From the NCBI RefSeq assembly GCF_003286415.2, contig NZ_CP043450.1, positions 5,642,001-5,706,000 on the forward strand: a stretch of 64,000 nucleotides of DNA, in the 5' to 3' direction. The stretch comes from Mucilaginibacter rubeus (lineage in GTDB: Bacteria > Bacteroidota > Bacteroidia > Sphingobacteriales > Sphingobacteriaceae). This document shows positions 37,110 to 45,283 of the stretch, piece after piece (within the stretch, counting starts at the first letter, position 1; each line of letters opens with the position of its first letter). The position numbers and the translations under genes are program-made. The notes under the pieces were generated by a model. The model did not search any database, was not told the DNA's origin, and saw only the letters and a list, made by a program, of their open reading frames with translations.

Positions 37110-38199
37110 TCGCTCCTCCCTTAACTTTAAATAATTTAACGGGTACTCCTATTTTATTAAAAACGCTTTCAACACGCTCAACCCCGGTATCGGTTATAAA
37201 AACCTGGCCAAAATCGTTGTTTGATACCATCTGCATCAATTTGGTAACACGCCCGTCATCAAGCTTGTCAAAAATATCATCCAACAAAAGCAAAGGCTTA
37301 AAACCTTTTTGCTGATGCAGAAAGCTGTACTGTGCAAGCTTCAGTGCAATTAAAAATGACTTCTGCTGCCCCTGCGATCCAAATTTTTTCATGGCCATGC
37401 CGTGAATATTAAACTGCAGATCGTCTTTATGAATACCGGCGGTAGTTCGCTCCAGCGCTTTATCCCTATCAAAGCTTCTCTTTAATAAACTATCAAAACT
37501 ATCCGTAAGCAATTGCGATTCATAAACCAGTTCGACCCTTTCGGCATTATCGCTCAAAAAATCGTAGTGCTTATTAAATACCGGTACAAAGGTATCCATA
37601 AAGGCACGGCGCCTTTCAAAAATACGCATGCCCGAATCTGTTAGCTGCTCATCAATTACTTCAAACAACCCCGCGTCATACCGTCCGGTTTCGTTTACCT
37701 GCTTCAGCAGTGCGTTACGATTGGTGAGGATCTTATTATAGGTAATCAGCTCATCCAAATAACGGTTATCCGTTTGCGATATCACATTATCAATAAACTT
37801 GCGGCGCTCCTCGCTCCCTTCTGTTATAATACTGGTATCATTTGGCGAGATCATTACCAGCGGCAGCAGCCCAATATGATCGGCCAGGCGCTGATAATCC
37901 TTCTTATTGCGCTTAAACTGCTTTTTCTGGTTCCGTTTTACCGAGCAGGCCACAGCTTCGGGCTGATCATTTTTATTAAAAACCCCGGTAACAATAAAGA
38001 AATCGGCCCCTTGCTTTATCTGCTGACTATCAATCGGGTTAAAATAGCTTTTACACAACGACAGGTAATGAATAGCATCAAGCAAATTGGTTTTGCCAGC
38101 CCCGTTGTTACCCGTAAAAGCATTAACCCCATCGCTGAAAACCAGTTCGGCTTCATCGTAATTTTTAAAATTGATAACTGATAGTTGCTGAAGGTGCAT
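37099..38199 (-). CDS. recF: DNA replication and repair protein RecF
   Basis: A 366-residue SMC-like ATPase that helps load RecA at single-strand gaps. The Walker A motif is 'FTGNNGAGKTNLLDAIHYLS' (about 28-47). The ABC signature region is 'FGSQGQQKSFLIALKLA'. The Walker B is 'LLLLDDIFDKLD'. 'ISPNDTSIITEGSEERRKFID' is also characteristic. The length is normal. It is followed with overlap by the DUF721 gene and preceded by a palindromic repeat (38231-38352). Confidence 0.96.
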   Translation of the reverse strand: MHLQQLSVINFKNYDEAELVFSDGVNAFTGNNGAGKTNLLDAIHYLSLCKSYFNPIDSQQIKQGADFFIVTGVFNKNDQPEAVACSVKRNQKKQFKRNKKDYQRLADHIGLLPLVMISPNDTSIITEGSEERRKFIDNVISQTDNRYLDELITYNKILTNRNALLKQVNETGRYDAGLFEVIDEQLTDSGMRIFERRRAFMDTFVPVFNKHYDFLSDNAERVELVYESQLLTDSFDSLLKRSFDRDKALERTTAGIHKDDLQFNIHGMAMKKFGSQGQQKSFLIALKLAQYSFLHQQKGFKPLLLLDDIFDKLDDGRVTKLMQMVSNNDFGQVFITDTGVERVESVFNKIGVPVKLFKVKGGAIDA

Positions 38200-38230
38200 G
38201 GGATGGCAAAGTTACGTTTTTTTGGTGAGT

Positions 38231-38352
38231 GGTTGATGGTTCATAGTTCATAGTCATTAGTAGAATCTACGGGCACAAATCAGCCTCATCAAACACCTGA
38301 AAAAACAAACTGCAGCGGCTGTGAACCATGAACTATCAACTATGAACCATCC
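38231..38352. repeat. GGTTCATAGTTCATAG inverted-repeat element, copy 1
   Basis: The left arm (38231-38253) and right arm (about 38331-38352, ...aactatcaactatgaaccatcc) are inverted and built from degenerate tandem copies of the word 'ttcatagt'. It sits between the divergent recF and TPR genes. Relatives occur at 40334-40448 and 55284-55353. Confidence 0.75.
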
Positions 38353-38378
38353 TCTTTAAAGATTTAATACAAAAGGTA

Positions 38379-38408
38379 TTGCCAGTAAATTTGAAAACCG
38401 TATTTTTG
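38379..38408 (+). promoter_or_regulatory. Promoter of the TPR protein gene
   Basis: TTG (38379-38381), a 19-bp spacer, and TATTTTTG (38401-38408), an exact TAnnTTTG match. It lies 23 bp before the ATG at 38431. Confidence 0.75.
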
Positions 38409-38430
38409 CAAACTTAATTTTAGAACAACA

Positions 38431-39108
38431 ATGTCAAAAACCCAGGCGAACACCAAAGTTGCAGCACCAGAAAACAATTTTGGTCAGAGTGGCAATTTTG
38501 TACGCGAGAACCAAAAAAGCTTACTGTTTATTGTAGGGGCTATCGTCGCCCTTATTGCTATCTATTTTATTTACATTAAATTATACTTAGGTCCGCGTGA
38601 AGTTACTGCCGCTAACCAAATGTATAAAGCACAAGAGTTCTGGCAGCAAAAAAACTGGGACAAAGCCATTAAAGGCGATGCCGGTTTCCCTGGTTTTGAA
38701 AAAATCATCAGCGATTACAGCAACACTAAAGCTGCTAACCTGGCTTATTTTTACCTGGGTACAGCGTATTTAAATAAAGGTGATTACCGCAAAGCCGTTG
38801 ACAACCTGACTAACTATCGCGGTGACGACAACATGATTGCAGCCGAGGCTTTCGGCAGCACAGGTGATGCTTACGTAGAGTTGAAAGACTACGAAAAAGC
38901 AGAAACTTATTTCAGCAAAGCGGTTGACAAGGCAAAAAACAAATTCTTATCGCCACTTTACCTTAAAAAGTTAGGTTTAACTTACGAGGCTCAAAAAAAC
39001 AACAAAGAAGCTGCCGACGCTTATAAAAGGATAAAAAATGAATATCCTGAAAGTGCTGAAGCTCAAAATATCGACGAGTATATAGCACGCGCTGAAGCAA
39101 AACAATAA
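38431..39108 (+). CDS. Membrane-anchored TPR protein (YfgM-like)
   Basis: A 225-residue protein. A hydrophilic N-terminus (about 1-30) is followed by one transmembrane helix ('LLFIVGAIVALIAIYFIYIK', about 31-51) and a periplasmic TPR array (about 85-220, 'AAEAFGSTGDAYVELKDYEKAETYFSKAVD' type units). This matches YfgM/tetratricopeptide proteins associated with SecYEG and periplasmic chaperones. The specific partner is not known. It has a perfect upstream promoter and is followed by the repeat that abuts ribH. Confidence 0.85.
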   Translation: MSKTQANTKVAAPENNFGQSGNFVRENQKSLLFIVGAIVALIAIYFIYIKLYLGPREVTAANQMYKAQEFWQQKNWDKAIKGDAGFPGFEKIISDYSNTKAANLAYFYLGTAYLNKGDYRKAVDNLTNYRGDDNMIAAEAFGSTGDAYVELKDYEKAETYFSKAVDKAKNKFLSPLYLKKLGLTYEAQKNNKEAADAYKRIKNEYPESAEAQNIDEYIARAEAKQ

Positions 39109-39111
39109 TTT

Positions 39112-39269
39112 ATTTCGGATTTGAGAATTTCGATTTCGGATTTATCAGGTAGTTAAATACCTTTAAATCCGGAATCGATTTTTTTTATAAGCACATTTTA
39201 ATCGTCAATCACAGCGCTTAGCAAATCCGAAATCGAAGCTCCGAAATTCGAAATAAAAATATCCGAAAT
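39112..39269. repeat. ATTTCGGATTT/AAATCCGAAAT inverted-repeat element before ribH
   Basis: The left part (39112-39143) repeats the word atttcgga. The right part (39222-39269) carries aaatccgaaatcg, ctccgaaattcg and atccgaaat, the reverse complement. The element ends 4 bp before the ribH start codon. Confidence 0.75.
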
Positions 39270-39273
39270 CAAA

Positions 39274-39768
39274 ATGGCTACACAGCTTAAAAACCTTTCC
39301 GACTTTTCAAATACCGAAATACCTTCGGCAGCACCGTATCGCTTTGGCATTGTTGTAGCCGAGTGGAACGCAGAAATTACCAATGCGCTTTACCAGGGCG
39401 CATACCAGAGCCTGGTAAATAACGGAGCATTAGCCGAAAACATTTTTTCATACCAGGTACCGGGCAGCTTTGAGCTTACCTCAGGAGCCGACCTGTTATT
39501 GCAAAAAGGAAACCTTGACGCGGTAATTTGCCTGGGCTGTGTAATACAGGGCGAAACAAGGCATTTTGATTTTATTTGCGACGCGGTAGCACACGGCGTT
39601 AGCAATGTATCTGTAAAATATTCAAAACCTGTTATATTTGGTGTATTAACCACCGACAATCAGCAACAAGCTATTGACCGGGCAGGTGGCAAACATGGCA
39701 ATAAAGGCGATGAAGCGGCTATCACCGCTATCAAAATGGCTGCACTTGCCGAAACATTAAACAGTTAA
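39274..39768 (+). CDS. ribH: 6,7-dimethyl-8-ribityllumazine synthase
   Basis: A 164-residue enzyme that condenses 3,4-dihydroxybutanone 4-phosphate with the ribitylamino-pyrimidine in riboflavin biosynthesis. 'FGIVVAEWNAEIT' binds substrate, 'VPGSFELTSGADLL' and 'AVICLGCVIQGETRHFDFIC' form the active site (the catalytic His is in 'RHFD'), and 'VIFGVLTTDNQQQAIDRAGG' is conserved. The other rib genes are elsewhere. No FMN riboswitch was seen; an inverted-repeat element fills the upstream gap. Confidence 0.96.
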   Translation: MATQLKNLSDFSNTEIPSAAPYRFGIVVAEWNAEITNALYQGAYQSLVNNGALAENIFSYQVPGSFELTSGADLLLQKGNLDAVICLGCVIQGETRHFDFICDAVAHGVSNVSVKYSKPVIFGVLTTDNQQQAIDRAGGKHGNKGDEAAITAIKMAALAETLNS

Positions 39769-39798
39769 CACACGTTAAAGCAGTTAATTTAGCTCAAC

Positions 39799-39909
39799 AT
39801 GAAAAAATTAGTTTACATAGCACTTATAGCTGCGGCAATTGCAACAGTATCATCTTGCTCAAACAAACTGTGCCCAGCTTACGGTTCATATCCTAAAACA
39901 GGTCGTTAA
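39799..39909 (+). CDS. 36-residue lipoprotein with CPAY motif
   Basis: A short gene: Met-Lys-Lys-Leu start, hydrophobic core 'LVYIALIAAAIATVSSC' with the lipidated Cys at residue 20, then only 16 residues that include 'KLCPAYGSYPKTGR'. The mature peptide would hold a second Cys and an aromatic/Gly-rich tail. It lies between ribH (30 bp upstream) and ytxJ (90 bp downstream). I recognise the CPAY tail only as a pattern I have seen in other Bacteroidota mini-lipoproteins. No function can be given. Confidence 0.65.
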   Translation: MKKLVYIALIAAAIATVSSCSNKLCPAYGSYPKTGR

Positions 39910-39999
39910 CAGTTAATTGTCATTTTTAAACCTGTTTAAACACATTGCAGAGTTTTTGTGTTATAATTACGTTATAGCATTTTAACTATTAATAATAAT

Positions 40000-40329
40000 A
40001 TGAACTGGATTTCGTTGGAGACGGCCGATCAGCTTATGCAGATCAAACAGCAGGAAGGCTATAGCCTTATATTTAAACACAGCACACGCTGTTCCATCAG
40101 CATGATGGCAAAAAGGCGATTTGAGCTTGACTGGGATAATCTTCCTGAAAATATGCCCCTCTATTTTTTAGACCTGATCAAACACCGCGACCTGTCAAAC
40201 CAGGTAGCACAACTGTTTCAGGTACATCATGAATCGCCGCAAGTACTTCTCATCAAAAACGGCGAATGCATTCTTGACCAATCGCACAGCGGTATCTCCG
40301 TTGATGAAACTTTAGAAGTATTGAATTAA
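40000..40329 (+). CDS. ytxJ: Bacillithiol-system redox protein YtxJ
   Basis: A 109-residue thioredoxin-like protein of the YtxJ/DUF2847 family. The active-site region is 'LIFKHSTRCSISMMAKRRF', with a single redox Cys at residue 31, and 'HHESPQVLLIKNG' carries the cis-Pro loop. YtxJ is proposed to remove bacillithiol from protein thiols (monothiol bacilliredoxin). This implies the host makes bacillithiol, as many Bacteroidota do. It is followed by a repeat and lipA. Confidence 0.88.
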   Translation: MNWISLETADQLMQIKQQEGYSLIFKHSTRCSISMMAKRRFELDWDNLPENMPLYFLDLIKHRDLSNQVAQLFQVHHESPQVLLIKNGECILDQSHSGISVDETLEVLN

Positions 40330-40333
40330 TTTT

Positions 40334-40448
40334 GTTCATGGATCATGGTTCATGGGTTCATAAAATGTTAGTGTTAGTACGTTACAGCAAATGATCATTT
40401 TGCAGTCATTTGCTGCCACTATGAACTATGAACCATTCCCCATCAACT
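40334..40448. repeat. GGTTCATAGTTCATAG inverted-repeat element, copy 2
   Basis: Left gttcatggatcatggttcat; right ctatgaactatgaaccatt. The centre holds a perfect inner stem (gcaaatga with tcatttgc). It ends 23 bp before lipA and just ahead of its -7 promoter element. Confidence 0.7.
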
Positions 40449-40459
40449 AAATATTTAAC

Positions 40460-40467
40460 TACATTTG
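40460..40467 (+). promoter_or_regulatory. TAnnTTTG element overlapping the lipA leader
   Basis: TACATTTG is an exact consensus match but ends only 4 bp before the lipA ATG. If used, the transcript would be leaderless or nearly so. Confidence 0.45.
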
Positions 40468-40471
40468 CACC

Positions 40472-41353
40472 ATGATTGAATTGCCGGTAGTTCCTGCTGT
40501 TAGCCAGCCTGTCCGCAAGCCCGATTGGCTTAGGGTTAAACTTCCTACAGGAAAAGAATATGCTCACGTACGCAGTCTTGTTGATACCCATAAGCTGCAC
40601 ACTATATGCGAAAGTGGTAACTGCCCTAATATGGGCGAGTGCTGGGGAGCCGGCACCGCTACTTTCATGATCCTTGGTAATATTTGTACCCGCTCGTGCT
40701 CGTTTTGTGCCGTAGCAACAGGCAGGCCATTGGCTGTTGATGTTGACGAGCCAAACCGTGTAGCTACTTCGGTAAAACTGATGCAGGTGAAACATTGCGT
40801 TATTACCTCGGTAGATCGTGACGATTTAAAAGATGGTGGTTCCATTATCTGGGCCGAAACCATTAACGCCATCCGCCGCGAAAGCCCTGAAACTACTTTA
40901 GAAACCCTGCTGCCCGATTTTAAAGGCAACTGGGATAACCTTGCCCGCGTTTTGGAAACCAGACCTGAAGTGGTATCTCACAACCTGGAAACTGTGCGAC
41001 GCCTCACCAAAGAGGTACGCATCCAGGCAAAATACGATCGTAGCCTTGAAGCTTTGAAACATATTTCAGAAGCTGGCCTGCGCACCAAATCGGGCATTAT
41101 GCTTGGCCTGGGCGAAACTGAAGAAGATGTTCTGGAAGCTATGGACGATTTGCTTGCAGCCGGTGTACACATACTTACACTGGGGCAATACTTACAGCCA
41201 ACCCGCAACCATCACCCGGTAATTGACTGGATCCACCCAGATCAGTTTGCCCGTTACAAACAATTTGGACTTGACAAGGGTTTTAGATATGTAGAAAGCG
41301 GACCACTGGTACGCTCTTCTTATCACGCAGAAAAACATCTGTTTGAAATGTGA
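40472..41353 (+). CDS. lipA: Lipoyl synthase
   Basis: A 293-residue radical-SAM enzyme that inserts two sulfur atoms into protein-bound octanoate. The auxiliary cluster motif is 'CESGNCPNMGEC' (C46, C51, C57). The radical-SAM motif is 'CTRSCSFC' (C72, C76, C79). The C-terminal 'RSSYHAE' supplies the Ser ligand. All catalytic positions are intact and the length is standard. It acts on the 2-oxoacid dehydrogenases and the glycine cleavage system. lipB is not in the window. Confidence 0.97.
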   Translation: MIELPVVPAVSQPVRKPDWLRVKLPTGKEYAHVRSLVDTHKLHTICESGNCPNMGECWGAGTATFMILGNICTRSCSFCAVATGRPLAVDVDEPNRVATSVKLMQVKHCVITSVDRDDLKDGGSIIWAETINAIRRESPETTLETLLPDFKGNWDNLARVLETRPEVVSHNLETVRRLTKEVRIQAKYDRSLEALKHISEAGLRTKSGIMLGLGETEEDVLEAMDDLLAAGVHILTLGQYLQPTRNHHPVIDWIHPDQFARYKQFGLDKGFRYVESGPLVRSSYHAEKHLFEM

Positions 41354-41377
41354 TAATTCCTTTATATCTTCACCAAG

Positions 41378-41929
41378 TTGAGTAAAAAACGAAAAATATC
41401 GCTGTCGGAAGAAGAACTGGTGTTGTCATTGCAGCACCGGGAGAAAATTGCCGTAGAAGCGCTATATGATATGTATTCGGCCTCGTTATTCGGGGTAATA
41501 TCACGCATTATAAATGACACCGCTATAGCCGAAGATGTTTTACAGGAAACTTTTGTAAAAATCTGGCATTCCTTTTCAAGCTACAGTACTGAAAAAGGCC
41601 GTTTATTTACCTGGATGGTTAATATCGCGCGCAACCTCGCGATCGATAAGATCAGATCGAAAGATTTTAAGAACCAAAACAAAAACCAGGAGATTGAAAA
41701 TAACGTAACTTTCATTGACGAGCAAAGGAACACAGTTTACAAACCTGAGTTAATGGGCGTTAAGGATTTAGTGCAAACACTAAAACCCGAACAAAAGCTA
41801 ATTATAGAGCTGGTGTATTTTAAAGGTTATACCCATGTGGAGGCCGCCGAAGAGTTAGGCATGCCACTTGGAACCATTAAAACCCGGTTACGAATGGCTA
41901 TCCTGGAACTCAGAAAACATTTTAATTGA
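41378..41929 (+). CDS. ECF-type RNA polymerase sigma factor
   Basis: A 183-residue sigma-70 family factor that begins at TTG (41378). Region 2 is 'LYDMYSASLFGVISRIINDTAIAEDVLQETFVKIWHS' style sequence, with 'WMVNIARNLAIDKIR'. Region 4 is 'LIIELVYFKGYTHVEAAEELGMPLGTIKTRLRMAILELRK', a SigK/SigW-like helix-turn-helix. The stop overlaps the anti-sigma start by 4 bp, so expression is coupled. It starts 24 bp after lipA, though the two need not share a function. Confidence 0.92.
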   Translation: MSKKRKISLSEEELVLSLQHREKIAVEALYDMYSASLFGVISRIINDTAIAEDVLQETFVKIWHSFSSYSTEKGRLFTWMVNIARNLAIDKIRSKDFKNQNKNQEIENNVTFIDEQRNTVYKPELMGVKDLVQTLKPEQKLIIELVYFKGYTHVEAAEELGMPLGTIKTRLRMAILELRKHFN

Positions 41930-42759
41930 AAGTGGAAGATTTAAAAGCATATATTGAATCAGGGATACTGGAACTTTACGTTCTGGGGGATGTTACCCCG
42001 GCCGAAAGGTTACAAGTTGAAGAGATGGCTTCAAAGCATCCGGCTATTAAGGCTGAGCTGGATGAAATTGAGCGGTCAATAGAATTATATGCTGAAGAAA
42101 ACGCGATAGAACCATCTGAACAATTACGTAACCGCGTGTTAGGGAGCCTTCTAACAAATTTTGGCGACGATAACAACTTTCCGACGCCAACCCACGTACA
42201 ACATGAAAATGTTGTAGCCATGCAACCTAACGCCGATAAAGGAACCAACTTTTATAAATACGCATTTGCAGCTTGCCTTGCTTTATTATTAGCAAGCGCC
42301 ATAGCTTTATATAATCTTTATACCCGCCTTAACGACACCAATACCCAGTTAAGTGCCATGCAGGCGCAAAATCAGCATTTTAGCAATACGGTTAGCGCTA
42401 AGGATAGTGAACTGAATCTGTTAAGAGATACATCATACAAACTGATCCACTTAAGAGGTACTGCAAAATCGCCTGAATCAATAATGACTGTAGCCTTTAG
42501 CCCATCTAAACAAAAAGTGGTTATTGATATGGAAGGCCTAAAACTGCCCGCAAATGATCAAAATCACCAATACCAACTTTGGGCACTGGTGGGTGGCAAA
42601 CCGGTTGACCTGGGCGTATTTGATGCTACATCTGATTCAAGCGGCTTCAAGAACATGAAAGCAATAGCCGCAGCCGATGCATTTGCTGTGACACTTGAGC
42701 CAAGAGGCGGCAGCGCAAGCCCAACACTATCAGAAATGGTAGTACTCGGCAAATACTAA
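41926..42759 (+). CDS. Anti-sigma factor with RskA-type C-terminal domain
   Basis: A 277-residue membrane protein beginning at TTG (41926) inside the sigma gene's stop region. The cytoplasmic N-terminal anti-sigma domain (about 5-75, 'GILELYVLGDVTPAERLQVEEMA') is followed by one transmembrane helix (about 112-132), a coiled-coil linker (about 133-165) and an RskA-type periplasmic domain (about 185-277, 'HQYQLWALVGGKPVDLGVFDA', 'VTLEPRGGSASPT'). It should hold the ECF sigma factor inactive until proteolysis. The inducing signal is unknown. Confidence 0.9.
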   Translation: MKVEDLKAYIESGILELYVLGDVTPAERLQVEEMASKHPAIKAELDEIERSIELYAEENAIEPSEQLRNRVLGSLLTNFGDDNNFPTPTHVQHENVVAMQPNADKGTNFYKYAFAACLALLLASAIALYNLYTRLNDTNTQLSAMQAQNQHFSNTVSAKDSELNLLRDTSYKLIHLRGTAKSPESIMTVAFSPSKQKVVIDMEGLKLPANDQNHQYQLWALVGGKPVDLGVFDATSDSSGFKNMKAIAAADAFAVTLEPRGGSASPTLSEMVVLGKY

Positions 42760-42790
42760 AGCATAAAAAGGCATCCTCCTGGCCTCCTGT

Positions 42791-42853
42791 AAAACAAAAA
42801 AGCTTACATTTTTTCAGATTTATTCCGAAAACGATGTAAGCTTTTTGTTTTTT
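42791..42853 (+). terminator. Terminator after the anti-sigma gene
   Basis: Arms aaaacaaaaaagcttacat (from 42791) and atgtaagctttttgtttttt (to 42853) pair, with a T-rich 3' end. Confidence 0.85.
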
Positions 42854-43075
42854 ATCCGTTAGTAGTTATATTTCGTGTAAACCTAAAGTTCACGGAATAA
42901 ATTATTTAACATATTTTTAACGAAAACCAAAACCAATTATTAGTTTTTTTGTAACTAATAAGTACGTGTAAGCGTCTTATGATTAGTTAGGACATAAACG
43001 AGAGAAAAAACCTAAAATTCCTAACCCACAGATTTGAGTATTTAGTTCTTTATAAGATCAGTTAATAGTTAATTA

Positions 43076-43105
43076 AAACGGGCGTATAATACTTGCGGCC
43101 GTTTT
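43076..43105. terminator. Hairpin at the nnr 3' end
   Basis: aaaacgg (43076-43082) pairs with ccgtttt (43099-43105), with a T run on the plus strand. It lies at or next to the nnr stop. Confidence 0.5.
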
Positions 43106-43106
43106 T

Positions 43107-44612
43107 TTATGCCCTAAATTTTGCCATGGTGATTGGCAATTGTGCAATAAGCTTGCCCGGCAAAACAACATGCATGCGATTGGGCAGCGCCAGTTCGTCA
43201 CCAGCTTTACCATGAATGTAGGCACCAATAATACACGCTTGTTCCGGAGTATACTTCTGGCCAAGCAACGCGGCAATCACGCCGGTAAGTACATCGCCCA
43301 TCCCGCCGCTGGCCATCGCGGCATTGCCCGATGAATTGAAATAGGCTGTACCATTAGGTGTAGCCACAATAGTATAATCGTTTTTCAGCAGGATACACAG
43401 GTTTAGTTCTTTTGCCTTAACTATTGCTTTCTGTAGCCGCTGCCACCAGTTGGTATGTTCGCCAAATAGCCTGTCAAACTCTTTCATGTGCGGAGTTAAA
43501 ACGCTCCCCGCGGGCAATTGAGTTAACACCTCCTGGTTTTCTGCAAGCAGGTTCAGGGCGTCAGCGTCAATAACTAATGGCTTTTTATAGTTTTTGATGA
43601 TGGCTTTCAACAATGCCAGAGCATCAACATCTTTACCTAAACCAGGCCCCACGGCAATTGAACTGAATTTATCCCATTCAATTTCCGGAAGTTCATCGCC
43701 GGTCCGCACTATCGCCATTATTTCGGGCTGATAGCTGTTAAGTGCTGTCAAGCCGCTTTCTGGGATACAGGCTGTCGTCAATCCCGCCCCCGCATGTGTC
43801 GCTGCTGACGAACTTAACAATGCTGCCCCCATGGTTTTGGCCTGACCTGCTACGATTAGGGCATGGCCGTAAGTACCTTTATTGCTAAAGCGATGACGGG
43901 GCTTGAGCATTTGCCTGATATCTTTTTCTTCAATAAACTGGTATGGTGATTTCAAGCTGTGCACAAACCTTTCGTCGATGCCTATATTTACGGCTTCCCA
44001 GCAATTGATATAGGGCGCAGACTCAGGCAGCAGGAAATTGATCTTGGGCTGCTGAAAGGTTATCACCAAATCGGCCTTTATGGCAACAGTATCTTTGGGC
44101 ACCTCCCCTTCGGAAAAAAAGCCTGTAGGTACATCAACCGAAACAATTGTGCGCTCAAGATCATTGATGTAATTAACCAACCGCTCATAATCACCGGAAA
44201 GAGGTTTATTCAATCCGCTGCCAAGTAACGCGTCGATTATTACCGGGCTGTTATCAACAGGTATTTTACTACCCTTAGCAAGTTCGGTGATAGTTACGCA
44301 GGTTTGCTTTAACCTTTCAAAGTTATGATCAAAATCAGCAGAGGCCTTATCCGAAAAACGGGCTATAATAACATGCAGGTTATTATAATGATGATCGCAT
44401 AAAATACGCGCTATGGCTAAGCCATCCCCTCCATTATTACCCGTTCCGCAATAAAAAGTTATGGGTTCATTTTTATCGGGGAAACGATTTGCAAACCAAC
44501 CTACAAAAGCCCTGGAGGCACGTTCCATCAGGTCAACAGATGATATCGGTTCGTGGACAATGGTATAGGCATCGCCCTTGCGAATTTGTTCGGCAATTAA
44601 TAAAGGAAGCAT
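43107..44612 (-). CDS. nnr: Bifunctional NAD(P)H-hydrate epimerase/dehydratase
   Basis: A 501-residue repair enzyme that restores hydrated NADH and NADPH. The N-terminal YjeF_N epimerase half (about 1-215) has 'FYCGTGNNGGDGLAIARIL'. The C-terminal ADP-dependent dehydratase half (about 225-495) has 'AIVVGPGLGKD'-like 'SIAVGPGLGKD', 'VIDADALNLLA', 'LTPHMKEFDRL' and the nucleotide-binding 'ASGGMGDVLTGVIAALLGQ'. The fusion is typical of bacteria. The gene stands between a terminator region and the toxin-antitoxin pair. Confidence 0.95.
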   Translation of the reverse strand: MLPLLIAEQIRKGDAYTIVHEPISSVDLMERASRAFVGWFANRFPDKNEPITFYCGTGNNGGDGLAIARILCDHHYNNLHVIIARFSDKASADFDHNFERLKQTCVTITELAKGSKIPVDNSPVIIDALLGSGLNKPLSGDYERLVNYINDLERTIVSVDVPTGFFSEGEVPKDTVAIKADLVITFQQPKINFLLPESAPYINCWEAVNIGIDERFVHSLKSPYQFIEEKDIRQMLKPRHRFSNKGTYGHALIVAGQAKTMGAALLSSSAATHAGAGLTTACIPESGLTALNSYQPEIMAIVRTGDELPEIEWDKFSSIAVGPGLGKDVDALALLKAIIKNYKKPLVIDADALNLLAENQEVLTQLPAGSVLTPHMKEFDRLFGEHTNWWQRLQKAIVKAKELNLCILLKNDYTIVATPNGTAYFNSSGNAAMASGGMGDVLTGVIAALLGQKYTPEQACIIGAYIHGKAGDELALPNRMHVVLPGKLIAQLPITMAKFRA

Positions 44613-44678
44613 ATATCCTAAAGTAAGGATTTATGAGATTTGTTTGAGGAGAAATTGATGAAACAAAATATTGAGCTA

Positions 44679-45017
44679 TTATCCGAAAACTACCTGTTGA
44701 ATCTTTGCCACAACCTGCTCAAATATTTCTTTTTTTAAAGATGCGCCGGTTCTGCTTATTACATCCTCCTGATAAAATTGTTGAATCATGTGACAAATTG
44801 CATAGCCAACCCTTTCGTTACGGGGTTTATTGATCATATTGGGCTTTACTTCAAATGTAAAATCAGGAAATATATTTTTGGTAGATAATAACACAGCATA
44901 AAAGAAGCCTTCAGCTTCGAAAATATCATCGACCGAAACTACCACGGCAGGATGTACCTCTGGTTTATTACCTGTATAAAAAGCAATTTCAACAATATCG
45001 CGCTGACTAATCTTCAT
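44679..45017 (-). CDS. PemK/MazF-family toxin
   Basis: A 112-residue PemK-like endoribonuclease-type toxin. 'QRDIVEIAFYTGNKPEVHPAVVVS' is the family's N-terminal beta-barrel signature ('G.. HPAVVVS'), and 'VGYAICHMIQQF' is in the second half. It should cut mRNA when not neutralised. The start overlaps the antitoxin stop as ATGA, antitoxin first, the usual type II order. A canonical PemK Arg-Gly dyad is not obvious, so activity is uncertain. Confidence 0.75.
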   Translation of the reverse strand: MKISQRDIVEIAFYTGNKPEVHPAVVVSVDDIFEAEGFFYAVLLSTKNIFPDFTFEVKPNMINKPRNERVGYAICHMIQQFYQEDVISRTGASLKKEIFEQVVAKIQQVVFG

Positions 45018-45202
45018 AAATGCTTGTGAAGATTTTTACGAGTAATTTCAGATTTATGACGAAAATGTCTTTTATAGTCCTCTTCTGTCAATTCATCAAG
45101 CTTGGATAAATTGGATTCCCATACCTTAACACCAAGTTTAGCCAGTTGAGCCAATACTTCTTCAGTATTATTATCCGGGATATCTATAGTTAGCGTTGTC
45201 AT
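45014..45202 (-). CDS. Putative antitoxin of the PemK-type pair
   Basis: A 62-residue acidic-to-basic protein ('TLTIDIPDNNTEEVLAQLAKLG' then 'LTEEDYKRHFRHKSEITRKNLHKHL'). The N-terminal beta strand plus C-terminal charged helix suits a DNA- or toxin-binding antitoxin. It belongs to none of the antitoxin families I can name (MazE, AbrB, RHH and others were considered). The role is inferred from its coupling to the toxin. Confidence 0.65.
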   Translation of the reverse strand: MTTLTIDIPDNNTEEVLAQLAKLGVKVWESNLSKLDELTEEDYKRHFRHKSEITRKNLHKHL

Positions 45203-45283
45203 TTTACCAGAAAGTCTTTTAACAAATTTAAGATAATTTTATCAATACTTCCTTTGGACAATTTTCCCCATCTATCAAAACAA

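Larger units (their letters stand above)
42760..43106. other. 347-bp gene-free region between convergent genes
   Basis: It holds the terminator at 42791-42853, an isolated hairpin (ttattagtt 42937-42945, mate 42953-42961) and a hairpin at the end of nnr (43076-43105). The rest is AT-rich, and no gene is seen. Confidence 0.6.

Noticed and set aside
39112..39273. An FMN riboswitch before ribH
   Set aside because: The upstream region is an inverted repeat and shows no RFN-element conserved helices.
40406..40795. A 129-residue minus-strand frame over the lipA 5' end
   Set aside because: It overlaps lipA and a repeat; no recognisable protein.
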